From NCBI GenBank assembly GCA_003240775.1, contig QFNI01000072.1:1-15961 (forward strand): DNA of 15,961 bases. Reading direction: 5' to 3'. Below, one piece after another: positions 7,238 to 14,513 of the stretch; position 1 is the first letter of the stretch, and the number at the start of each line of letters is the position of its first letter. Origin of the DNA: Mesorhizobium amorphae (GTDB taxonomy: Bacteria; Pseudomonadota; Alphaproteobacteria; Rhizobiales; Rhizobiaceae). Position numbers and translations under genes: made by a program. Below the pieces are notes generated by a model. The model saw only the letters and a list, made by a program, of their open reading frames with translations. It did not search any database and was not told the origin of the DNA.

Positions 7238-8371
7238 ATGGCTTCCGAGGGCAGGGTCAAGGTCGGCATCATCGGTTCGCGCTTCCAGGCGGATTGCATC
7301 GCGCATTCGGTGAAGATGGCGGGCGACGAGGCGGAAGTGGTGGCGGTGGCCTCGCCATCGGGCACCAATGCGCGCGATTTCGCGGCGCGCCACGGCATCG
7401 CCAAGCACTTCACCGATTATCGCGAGATGCTGGCCGACCCCGAGATCGAGATGGTCTCGATCACCGCGCCCAACCGGCTCCATGCGGAGATGACGATCGC
7501 CGCGGCAAAGGCGGGCAAGCATGTGGTCTGCGAAAAGCCGCTCTGCGTCACGCTGGAAGAGGCCGACGCCATGAACGAGGCCTGCGAGAAGGCCGGCGTG
7601 CTGCTGATGTATGCGGAGGAGCTGTTCTTCGCGCCGAAATACGTCAAGGCCAAGCAGATGGCCGACGAGGGTGCCTTCGGGCGCATCCACTTGGTGAAGC
7701 AGGGCGAAAAGCATTTCGGGCCGCATTCCGAGTGGTTCTGGGACGCCAACCAGTCGGGCGGCGGCGCGCTGATGGACCTGGGCTGCCACGGCATCGCGTT
7801 CTGCTGGTGGTTCCTGGGCAAGCCCAAGGTGAAATCGGTCTATGCGCAGCTTTCCACCCAGGTGCATGGAGCGAAGACCGAGGGCGAGGACGAGGCCATC
7901 TGCATCATCGAGTTCGAGGGCGGTGCGGTCGGCATGGTCGAGAACTCCTGGTGCAAGCCGGGCGGCATGGACGATTCCATCGAGATCTTCGGCTCGGAAG
8001 GCCAGACATACGCCGACATGCTGATGGGCAACGCGCTGCCCACCTATTCCGAGACGGGCTTCGGCTATGCGGTGGAGAAAGCCACCACCACCAAGGGCTG
8101 GACCTACCCCGTGTTCGAGGAGCACTGGAACTACGGCTTCCCGCAGGAGATGCGCCACTTCGCCCGCTGCGTTCGGGGGTTGGAGACCCCGATCGCCGAT
8201 GGCGAAACGGGGCGCGTGGTGCAAGAGGTGCTCTATGCGGCCTATGCCTCGGCCGGGCTCGGCCAGAAGATCCTCATGCCCTTCCGCCCGATGGGGATCG
8301 AGAAGCCCATCGATCTCTGGAAGAAGCCCGAGCTTGCGCGGGCGGCCCTCGCGCAGTCTTCCGCGGGCTGA
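7238..8371 (+). CDS. Gfo/Idh/MocA-family NAD(P)-dependent oxidoreductase
   Basis: This 377-residue cytoplasmic dehydrogenase has an N-terminal Rossmann fold starting VKVGIIGSRFQADC (residues 7-20). The glycine motif is a variant in which the usual GxGxxG is GxxGSRF. The family catalytic lysine motif is CEKPL (Glu99, Lys100, Pro101). The second active-site motif is GGGALMDLGCHGI, with Asp180 and His184. Beyond about residue 130 lies the usual alpha/beta substrate domain. Relatives oxidise or epimerise sugars, polyols, inositols or sugar lactones. The start ATG at 7238 matches where homology begins, and a longer open frame through 7189 is in another phase. It heads a three-gene operon with an SDR 36 bases downstream and a mannitol-dehydrogenase-family gene after that. 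The substrate cannot be read from sequence. Confidence 0.92.
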   Translation: MASEGRVKVGIIGSRFQADCIAHSVKMAGDEAEVVAVASPSGTNARDFAARHGIAKHFTDYREMLADPEIEMVSITAPNRLHAEMTIAAAKAGKHVVCEKPLCVTLEEADAMNEACEKAGVLLMYAEELFFAPKYVKAKQMADEGAFGRIHLVKQGEKHFGPHSEWFWDANQSGGGALMDLGCHGIAFCWWFLGKPKVKSVYAQLSTQVHGAKTEGEDEAICIIEFEGGAVGMVENSWCKPGGMDDSIEIFGSEGQTYADMLMGNALPTYSETGFGYAVEKATTTKGWTYPVFEEHWNYGFPQEMRHFARCVRGLETPIADGETGRVVQEVLYAAYASAGLGQKILMPFRPMGIEKPIDLWKKPELARAALAQSSAG

Positions 8372-8407
8372 TAGCAGGAGCTTTCCTTTTCCCGCGGGGC
8401 TTTGCCG

Positions 8408-9190
8408 ATGAACCCTTCACTTTCGGGCGCCGTGCTAGTGGTTTCCGGCTCGACGCAGGGCGTGGGCCGCGCGGTAGCACTCGAAGCCGCGCGGCACGGT
8501 GCGGAAGCGGTGCTCGTCTGCGGGCGCGATGGGGCGAGGGGGGCAGGCGTCGTCGCGGAAGTCGAAGCGCTTGGGGCGCGCGCCCGCTTCTGCGCGGTCG
8601 ACCTGGCGCAAGAGGGCGCAGCCGACGCGACGGCGGATGCCGCCCTTTCGGCCTTCGGACGCATCGACATGCTGGTGAACGCGGCTGGCCTCACCGACCG
8701 CGCTTCCGTTCTGGATGCGGAGCCGGGCCTGTGGGACCGGCTCCACACGGTGAACGCCAAGGCGCCGTTCTTTCTGATGCAGCGCGCCATCCGCGACATG
8801 CGCGAGCGCGGCAAGCCGGGCGCCATCGTCAACGTGCTTTCGATGAACGTGCACGGGGGCACCGCGGATCTCGCGGTCTACGCTTCCTCCAAGGCCGCGC
8901 TCGCGCTTCTCACCAAGAACGCGGCGCATGCCCACCGCTTCGACCGCATCCGCATCAACGGCATCAACATGGGCTGGGCCGACACGCCGGCCGAGCGCGT
9001 GATGCATGCGGACACGCTGGGCAAGGGGCCGGGCTGGCTGGAGGGGGAGGCCACGCGCCAGCCCTTCGGCCGGTTGCTTTCGGCCGACGATGTGGCGCGG
9101 CTCGCGCTGTTCCTGTTGTCGCCCGCCTCTGAGCCGATGACGGGCGCGCTGATCGACCAGGAACAATGGGTTATGGGGCCGCGCGACTGA
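8408..9190 (+). CDS. Short-chain dehydrogenase/reductase (SDR)
   Basis: This 260-residue classical SDR has a nucleotide-binding motif SGSTQGVG (13-20), Asp65 in the adenine-contact VDL, NAAG (91-94), Asn116, catalytic Ser145 and YASSK (Tyr158, Lys162). All four members of the Asn-Ser-Tyr-Lys tetrad are present, so it should be active. Arg40 in VCGRDG, after the second strand, may indicate NADP(H) preference, but this is weak evidence. The usual PG after the active site is replaced by NMGW (187-190), and the C-terminus ends in DQEQWVMG instead of the common VDGG. The ATG at 8408 was chosen over a TTG two codons earlier. The stop TGA overlaps the next gene's ATG. It probably oxidises or reduces a hydroxyl of the same sugar or polyol as its neighbours; this is inferred from context. 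Confidence 0.92.
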   Translation: MNPSLSGAVLVVSGSTQGVGRAVALEAARHGAEAVLVCGRDGARGAGVVAEVEALGARARFCAVDLAQEGAADATADAALSAFGRIDMLVNAAGLTDRASVLDAEPGLWDRLHTVNAKAPFFLMQRAIRDMRERGKPGAIVNVLSMNVHGGTADLAVYASSKAALALLTKNAAHAHRFDRIRINGINMGWADTPAERVMHADTLGKGPGWLEGEATRQPFGRLLSADDVARLALFLLSPASEPMTGALIDQEQWVMGPRD

Positions 9191-10659
9191 TGGAACGGCT
9201 TTCAGCCAGAACGCGGTCCGCCTCGGTCCGCAGCTTCACCTATGATCGCGCGAGCCTGCCGCTCGGGCTCGCCCATCTCGGCGTCGGCGCGTTCCACCGC
9301 TGCCACCAGGCGGAATATCTGGAGGACGCGCTGGAAGCGGGCGCCGAGCGGCGGCTGGAGCTGGGCGTCAACCTGCGCCCGCCCTCGATCGCCGCGCAGC
9401 TGGGCGCGCAGGACGGGCTCTATGCCCGCACGCTTCAGGAAGGCGACACGCGCGAGACGCGGGTGATAGGCGCCATCGGCCGCGTGATGGATGCGGGCGA
9501 CGCCCCCACCGATGCGATTGCGGCACTCGCTACGCCTGCCATCGACACGATCACGCTGACGGTGACCGAGAAGGGCTATTGCCACGTGCCCGCGACCGGC
9601 GCGCTCGACTGGGCACGGCCCGAGCTCGAGGCCGACCTCGCGCGCGGCGCGGACCGGCAGTCGGTGCCGGGCTTCCTGTGCGCGGTGCTGCGGAGCCGCA
9701 TGGAGGCGCGAGCGCCCGTCACGCTGGTGAGCTGCGACAACATCCCCGCCAACGGCCGCATCCTGCGCGCGGCCGTGCTGGGCTTCGCGGAAGCCGAAGA
9801 TCAGCGGCTCGCGAAATGGATCGAGGAGAACGTGCTCTTTCCCTCCACCATGGTGGACCGCATCGTGCCCGCCACTTCGGAAGCCGACCTGGCCTTCGCG
9901 CGCGAGGCGCTCGGCGTCGAGGACGCCGGCACGGTGGTGGGCGAGCCCTTCCGGCAATGGGTGATGGAGAACGATTTCGCGCTCACCCGCCCGCGCTGGG
10001 ATGTGGGCGGTGCGGAATTCGTGGGCGATGTTGAAGAGCACGAGCACGTCAAGATGCGCGTGCTCAACGCCGCACAGTCCACCTTCTCGTGGCTCGGCGC
10101 CCTGGCGGGGCTGGAAACCACCGGCGACGACGCGCACGACCCCGAGATCGCGGGCTTCGCGCGCCGCATGATCCTGGATGAGACGGCGCCCGTGCTGCCG
10201 GTGCTGAAGGGCATGGAAGCCGAGCCCTACACGGCGCTCACCTTCCACCGCCTCGAAAACCGCGCGATCCGTCACCGCAACCACCAGATCGCGACCGACA
10301 GCTCCCAGAAGATCAACCAGCGCCTGCTCGAGCCGCTGCGCGATCGGCGGGAAAGGGGGCTCGCCTCACCGCTGCTCGAGACCGCGCTGGGCGCCTGGGT
10401 AGCCTATCTCGCGCGCTCACAAGGTGCGTTCGGCGCGGCGTGGAGCCTGGACGACCCGATCCGCCCCGCGGTCGAGCGCCATGCGCGCGACAGCGGCGGG
10501 GCGATCACGGCGTTCGCCGACCGGGTGCTCGGCGAGGAAGGGGTGTTTGGCCTCGACATCGCTGGGGATGCGGCCTTGCGCGCGCGGGTGGGCAAGCGTG
10601 CGCAATCGTTCCTGGAAACCGGCGTTTATGGAACGCTGGGCGGCACGAGCCCAAGCTGA
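9190..10659 (+). CDS. Mannitol dehydrogenase-family (polyol/sugar acid) oxidoreductase
   Basis: This 489-residue protein has the length of the long-chain mannitol dehydrogenase family (mannitol 2-dehydrogenase, arabinitol 4-dehydrogenase, fructuronate and tagaturonate reductases). The N-terminal Rossmann motif is HLGVGAFHRCHQ (29-40). Further motifs are EKGY (127-130), SCDNIPANG (Asn184), MVDRIVP (Asp223) and KMRVLNAAQS (Lys288, Asn293). Lys288, Asn184 and Asn293 line up with the catalytic lysine and oxyanion-hole asparagines known in Pseudomonas mannitol 2-dehydrogenase. The position where that enzyme has a conserved active-site His is Gln296 here. The ATG at 9190 overlaps the SDR stop (TGATG). 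An in-frame extension to 9166 lies inside the SDR gene and is unlikely. It is the last gene of the operon, ending 10 bases before a hairpin. The exact substrate is unknown, and the Gln hints at an unusual one. Confidence 0.92.
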   Translation: MERLSARTRSASVRSFTYDRASLPLGLAHLGVGAFHRCHQAEYLEDALEAGAERRLELGVNLRPPSIAAQLGAQDGLYARTLQEGDTRETRVIGAIGRVMDAGDAPTDAIAALATPAIDTITLTVTEKGYCHVPATGALDWARPELEADLARGADRQSVPGFLCAVLRSRMEARAPVTLVSCDNIPANGRILRAAVLGFAEAEDQRLAKWIEENVLFPSTMVDRIVPATSEADLAFAREALGVEDAGTVVGEPFRQWVMENDFALTRPRWDVGGAEFVGDVEEHEHVKMRVLNAAQSTFSWLGALAGLETTGDDAHDPEIAGFARRMILDETAPVLPVLKGMEAEPYTALTFHRLENRAIRHRNHQIATDSSQKINQRLLEPLRDRRERGLASPLLETALGAWVAYLARSQGAFGAAWSLDDPIRPAVERHARDSGGAITAFADRVLGEEGVFGLDIAGDAALRARVGKRAQSFLETGVYGTLGGTSPS

Positions 10660-10669
10660 GGCAGCGCTT

Positions 10670-10695
10670 TTTCTCCCCGACGAAGCGGGGAGAAA
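10670..10695. terminator. 10-bp perfect hairpin between convergent operons
   Basis: TTTCTCCCCG (10670-10679) pairs perfectly with CGGGGAGAAA (10686-10695) around the loop ACGAAG. It sits in the 42-bp gap between the stop of the mannitol-dehydrogenase-family gene and the stop of the leftward permease, a natural place for a shared terminator. A downstream T-run is lacking on both strands, so termination may be inefficient or protein-assisted. TTCTCCCCG/CGGGGAGAA palindromes are common intergenic repeats in Rhizobiales as far as I recall, so this may be a repeat copy doing double duty. Confidence 0.55.
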
Positions 10696-10701
10696 GGGTT
10701 C

Positions 10702-11700
10702 CTACCGCGTGGCCTTTTCGCGGCCGTAGATCAGCATGAAGCCGATCAGGATCGCACCGAAGATGATCTGGCGCTGGGCGGGCGCGACGTTGACGGTGAT
10801 CAGGAAGGCCGTGAGAAGCGTCAGGAACACGGCGCCCGCGGCCGTTCCCACATAGTTGCCCTTGCCGCCCGCGAGCGATGTGCCGCCAAGCACCACCGCG
10901 ATCACGCCGGGAAGGATGTATTGCTCGCCCGCGCCCAGGAAGATGTTGCCGGTGTAGCCCAGGAGCACCATGCCCGCGAAGCCGGCGAACGCGCCGCAGG
11001 CGACATAGGCGAGGATGCGCGTCAGTCCCACCGCGATGCCGGCGAGCCGGGCCGCATGGTCGTTCGAGCCGACAGCATAGAGGTTGATGCCGAAGCGCGT
11101 GTAGCGCAGGCCCCATTCGATCAGGAGGATGATCAAGACCCAGAGGAAGAGGATGCCGGGCAGGCCGAACACGAAGGAGGGCCGCGCCACGAACTGCACC
11201 CAGGCGGGCGCCGCCTGGCCCGATGACTGGCCCTGCGTGAGCACGACCAGCAGGCCGGTGATCACGCCGGCCATGCCGAGCGTCATCACGAGCGGCGGAA
11301 TGCGCAGGATCGTGATGCCGAGGCCGTTGAGCAGGCCCACGAAGCCGCCGGCCGCGAGCGCGACCACGAGGGCAGGCAGGATGCCGCCGTCCGAGCCATT
11401 CATGGTGTTGCCGGCGAGCAGTGCGCACAGCGTCATGGTAGAACCGACCGACAGGTCGATGCCCTCGCGCCCCGACAGGATCACGATGCCCTGGCCGGCC
11501 GCGACGAGCGCCAGGATGGCTGCCACATTGAGCTGGCTCGCGATCTGGCCGAGCGAGGCGAAGCCCGGACGGATCGTTTCGCCGACCACGAGCAGCACGA
11601 GGCAGCCGAACAGCGTGGCGATGGCCGGCGTGCCGAAGGCGAACGAGACCGCGCGCATGAGCGGGTGGTCGCGGCGGGCGGGAGAGGCGGTGTCGCTCAT
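10702..11700 (-). CDS. CUT2-type sugar ABC transporter permease
   Basis: This 332-residue, very hydrophobic inner-membrane protein fits the ribose/xylose/AraH-type (BPD_transp_2) permease family, with about eight to ten predicted membrane segments. Family hallmarks are REGIDLSVGSTMTL near residue 80 and GVIAVVLGGTSLAGGKGN near residue 270. The N-terminus is a short polar tail before the first membrane segment. The ATG at 11700 is preceded by a strong Shine-Dalgarno, GAGGAG (11714-11709), eight bases upstream. It is the last gene of the leftward transporter operon, separated from the first permease by 222 bp of repeats instead of the few bases seen elsewhere in this operon. It probably forms a heterodimer channel with the other permease. 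The substrate is not deducible. Confidence 0.93.
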   Translation of the reverse strand: MSDTASPARRDHPLMRAVSFAFGTPAIATLFGCLVLLVVGETIRPGFASLGQIASQLNVAAILALVAAGQGIVILSGREGIDLSVGSTMTLCALLAGNTMNGSDGGILPALVVALAAGGFVGLLNGLGITILRIPPLVMTLGMAGVITGLLVVLTQGQSSGQAAPAWVQFVARPSFVFGLPGILFLWVLIILLIEWGLRYTRFGINLYAVGSNDHAARLAGIAVGLTRILAYVACGAFAGFAGMVLLGYTGNIFLGAGEQYILPGVIAVVLGGTSLAGGKGNYVGTAAGAVFLTLLTAFLITVNVAPAQRQIIFGAILIGFMLIYGREKATR

Positions 11701-11770
11701 GATCGGCGCTCCTCAGCGGCTAGCGCAAAACTCTGACGGGATGTTCCAGAAACTCCTGCACATCCGATCT

Positions 11771-11869
11771 CCCCTCCCCTTGAGGGGAGGGGGGTGGGGT
11801 GGGGGTGCCGTCGAACCAGTTCCTGCACCCATAACCCCCACCCTGTATCCCTCCCCTCAAGGGGGAGGG
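11771..11869. repeat. Paired palindromic GC-rich element inside the ABC operon
   Basis: Two hairpins face each other. One is CCCCTCCCC-TTGA-GGGGAGGGG (11771-11792); the other is CCCTCCCC-TCAAG-GGGGAGGG (11849-11869). Their flanks, GGGTGGGGTGGGGGTGC (11792-11808) and GCACCCATAACCCCCACCC (11825-11843), are also imperfect inverted copies of each other. The whole 99-bp unit is therefore a large inverted repeat with a short unique centre. The right half matches 2233-2270 of this window closely. It fills most of the 222-bp gap (11701-11922) between the two permease genes, where no gene is credible. In RNA it could form a stable structure that affects expression of the downstream permease. Confidence 0.7.
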
Positions 11870-11922
11870 AGGCGTCGAAGCCAGCGCCTACTTGCTCGAC
11901 CGTGACCCGGCACATTGGCCCC

Positions 11923-12906
11923 TCAGCCCTGCCGCCGCGAGGCGAACACGCCGGCCGCGAGCGCGGCCAGGATGATGCCGCCCTGGACGATGGCCTGGTA
12001 GATGTAGCCGATGCCCGAGAAGAAGATGATGTTGTTGATGAGCGCCAGGATGGCCGCGCCCATGATCGAGCCGCCGACGCTGCCCCAGCCGCCGGCGAGC
12101 GCCGTGCCGCCGAGCACCACCGCGCTGACCGAGCCGAGTGTGAAGGCCTGACCCATCAGCGGATCGCCCGCGCCCGCCACGCCCAGGATGCAGAGCGCGG
12201 CAGCGGCCGACATGAAGCCCGCGATGGCGTGGGAGATCACGGTGATGCGGCGCACGGGCAGGCCCGTCTGGAAGGCCGCCTGGCGGTTGCCGCCGGTGGC
12301 GAGCAGATGCGTCTGGAAGCGCGTGCCGGCCATGAAGAGGGCTGCGAGCACGAGCACGCCCACCAGATAGATCGGCAGCGTCAGCCCGAAGAAGCCCGCG
12401 GAATAGACGGTGAAGTATTCGGGCGGCAGGCTGCCGCCCGCCTGCGGCAGCACGACCAGGGCCGCGCCGCCATAGATGATCGAGGTGGCGAAGGTGGTGA
12501 CGATGGCCTGGAGCCGGAAGGCCGCGATCAGGAAGCCGTTGAAGGCGCCGCAAAGCGTGCCGAGCGCGAGGCCGGCGGCGAGCCCGATGAAGATCGCGTC
12601 CACGCCCCCGCCGAGCGCGCCGATCAGCACGACGACGACCACGTTGACGAGGGAAACGATGGCGCCCAGCGACAGGTCGATCGAGCCGCCGAAGATGACA
12701 TAGGTCTGGCCCACCGCGATCAGCATCCACGGCAGCATCGTGGTGACGATGTTGCCGATGGCATAGGCCGAGAAGAAACGCGGCTGGAACCAGATGTTGA
12801 GGAGGAGGAACACCACCAGAAGCACGGCGGCGAGCAGCCAGGGCGCGCGCGAGATGGAGCGCGAGCGGCGCGTCCGGTTGCGCGAGGGGATTTCAGCGGC
12901 GGTCAT
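11923..12906 (-). CDS. CUT2-type sugar ABC transporter permease
   Basis: This 327-residue inner-membrane permease belongs to the same ribose-type family as the gene at 10702-11700, though the two differ clearly in sequence. A basic N-terminal tail (RNRTRRSRS) precedes the first membrane segment. Family hallmarks are GGSIDLSLGAIVSL (about 74-87) and VVLGGTALAGGWGSVGG (about 272-288). The ATG at 12906 lies 10 bases after the ATPase stop. Its Shine-Dalgarno GAAGG overlaps that stop codon, so the two are tightly coupled. Having two distinct permease genes suggests a heterodimeric channel, whereas RbsC-type systems use one permease as a homodimer. The substrate is not deducible. Confidence 0.93.
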   Translation of the reverse strand: MTAAEIPSRNRTRRSRSISRAPWLLAAVLLVVFLLLNIWFQPRFFSAYAIGNIVTTMLPWMLIAVGQTYVIFGGSIDLSLGAIVSLVNVVVVVLIGALGGGVDAIFIGLAAGLALGTLCGAFNGFLIAAFRLQAIVTTFATSIIYGGAALVVLPQAGGSLPPEYFTVYSAGFFGLTLPIYLVGVLVLAALFMAGTRFQTHLLATGGNRQAAFQTGLPVRRITVISHAIAGFMSAAAALCILGVAGAGDPLMGQAFTLGSVSAVVLGGTALAGGWGSVGGSIMGAAILALINNIIFFSGIGYIYQAIVQGGIILAALAAGVFASRRQG

Positions 12907-12916
12907 GAGAGGGCCT

Positions 12917-14491
12917 TCACGCGTGGACGCCGGCGGATTTGAGGGAGGCCGCGTTGAGCGAGAACTCGCTCAGCTCCTCGCGCGGGATTTCCGCCACCAC
13001 ATGGCCGGTGTTGAAGACGAGCACCCGGTCGGAGTTTTCGAGCAGTTCCATGTCTTCCGACGAATAAAGCACGACGGCCATGCCGCCCGCGCAGAGTTCG
13101 GAGATCAGCGCAAAGAGATCGCGCTTGGACTGCACGTCGATGCCCTTGGTGGGGTCGTCGAGCAGGAGAACGGTGGGGCCGGTGGCGAGGCCACGGCCCA
13201 CCACGACCTTCTGCTGGTTGCCGCCCGAGAGCGTTTCGATTGCGTCCGACATGCGGCCGAACTTCAGCTTGAGCTGCTCGATCACCGGCCGCACGCGCCC
13301 GCGCAATTCCGCGCGCTTGGCGATGCGGTTGCGGCCCTTGGACAGGATGCCGACGATCAGGTTCTCCACGATCGGCCGCCCGCGGAGCGCGCCTGCGCGG
13401 CCGCGGTCGCCCGAGATGTAGACCACGCCGCGCTTGAGAGCGGAGGCCGGCGTGCCCGCGGGAACATCGGTCCCGTCGATCGAGACCTGGCCCGCGCGGC
13501 GCGTGATGCCGCCATAGAGCGCGAGCAGCGTGTCGGACTGGCCCTGGCCGTGCAGGCCGCCGAGCCCTACGATCTCGCCCGCGCGCACTTCGAGGTCGAC
13601 AGCTTCCGCCTTGCCGCCTGACAGGCCGCGCGCGACGAGCACGGGCTTGCCGCCCACGCGCGCGGGCCGCCCCTCGGCCGACTGGCGCACGGCGGCATTG
13701 CCTACCATCAGGTTGACGAGTTCCTCGCGGGACGTGTCGCTTACCCGCTTTTCTTCGATGAAGCGGCCGTTGCGCATGATGGTCACGCGGTCGGCGATCG
13801 CGAAGATCTCCTCCATGCGGTGGGTGATGAAGATCATCGACACGCCTTGAGCCTTCAATTCGCGCACCAGCGCGAAGAAGCTCGCCACCTGCGATCGGTC
13901 GAGCGAGGAGGTGGATTCGTCGAAGATGATGATGCGGGGGTTGCGCGACAGCGCCTTGATGATCTCGACGATCTGCTGCTGGTCGATGGAAAGGTCGCCC
14001 ACGAGCGTGTCGGGGTCGAGCCGCTCGGCGAGCGTGCCGACGCGGGCGGCGAGCTTGACGAATTCGGTGTGGAGCTTCTGGCGGTCGATGCGCCGACCGG
14101 CTTTCAGCGGCTCCTGGCCCAGGAAGATGTTTTCCGCGACCGAAAGCGTGGGGACGAGCGCCGTCTCCTGATAGACGGTGGCTATGCCCGCTGCCTGGCC
14201 CTCATGGGGGGAGCGGAAGGAAACGGGGCGGCCTTCGAGCAGCACCTCGCCGCCATCGGCAGGCACGGAGCCCGCGATGATCTTGCACAGCGTGCTCTTG
14301 CCGCAGCCGTTGGAGCCCAGGATCACGTGGACTTCGCCGCGTTCGAGGCGAAGCAGCCCGTTTTCCAGCGCGACCACGGCGCCATAGCTCTTGGCGACGC
14401 CCTTTGCCTCGAGCGCAGGGGCCTCGAGCGCTGGCTGGATAGGTGCCGGGCCCCTTGCGGGGCCCGGTTCGTTCGATGCGATGGCAGACAA
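12917..14491 (-). CDS. CUT2-type sugar ABC transporter, double ATP-binding protein
   Basis: This 524-residue cytoplasmic ATPase has two fused nucleotide-binding domains, like RbsA or XylG. NBD1 has Walker A GSNGCGKST (59-67), signature LSIDQQQ (167-173), Walker B IIIFDES (Asp191, Glu192) and H-loop His224. NBD2 has a degenerate Walker A (GLGGLHGQGQSD, 309-320), an intact signature LSGGNQQKV (421-429) and Walker B LLLDDPTKGID, with Asp446 where Glu is usual. Only one of the two sites is likely to hydrolyse ATP. The start is TTG at 14491: it has CAGGAA eight bases upstream, lies 22 bases after the binding-protein stop, and there is no ATG or GTG before the conserved region. About 30 Ala/Pro-rich residues precede the domain. 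It powers import with the two permeases. Confidence 0.94.
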   Translation of the reverse strand: MSAIASNEPGPARGPAPIQPALEAPALEAKGVAKSYGAVVALENGLLRLERGEVHVILGSNGCGKSTLCKIIAGSVPADGGEVLLEGRPVSFRSPHEGQAAGIATVYQETALVPTLSVAENIFLGQEPLKAGRRIDRQKLHTEFVKLAARVGTLAERLDPDTLVGDLSIDQQQIVEIIKALSRNPRIIIFDESTSSLDRSQVASFFALVRELKAQGVSMIFITHRMEEIFAIADRVTIMRNGRFIEEKRVSDTSREELVNLMVGNAAVRQSAEGRPARVGGKPVLVARGLSGGKAEAVDLEVRAGEIVGLGGLHGQGQSDTLLALYGGITRRAGQVSIDGTDVPAGTPASALKRGVVYISGDRGRAGALRGRPIVENLIVGILSKGRNRIAKRAELRGRVRPVIEQLKLKFGRMSDAIETLSGGNQQKVVVGRGLATGPTVLLLDDPTKGIDVQSKRDLFALISELCAGGMAVVLYSSEDMELLENSDRVLVFNTGHVVAEIPREELSEFSLNAASLKSAGVHA

Positions 14492-14513
14492 TGCGTCTGT
14501 TCCTGACTGTGGC

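Noticed and set aside
7033..7413. N-terminal extension of the phosphoesterase
   Set aside because: The added residues have no similarity to the family, would overlap the divergent gene by 176 bp, and the conserved start MPFRFVHTAD begins at 7032.
7189..9132. 647-codon + strand frame with a well-placed AAGGAGGA and ATG at 7219
   Set aside because: It overlaps the Gfo/Idh/MocA and SDR genes in the wrong phase and is Arg/Gly-rich with no motif. The good Shine-Dalgarno match is probably part of the palindrome.
11697..11915. Small - strand frame of 72 codons across the repeat gap
   Set aside because: It spans the palindromic repeat and overlaps the permease start, and has no ribosome-binding site or recognisable sequence.
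11794..12942. 382-codon + strand frame opposite the first permease
   Set aside because: It is Asp/Glu/His/Arg-rich, the typical complement of a hydrophobic membrane protein gene; not a real protein.
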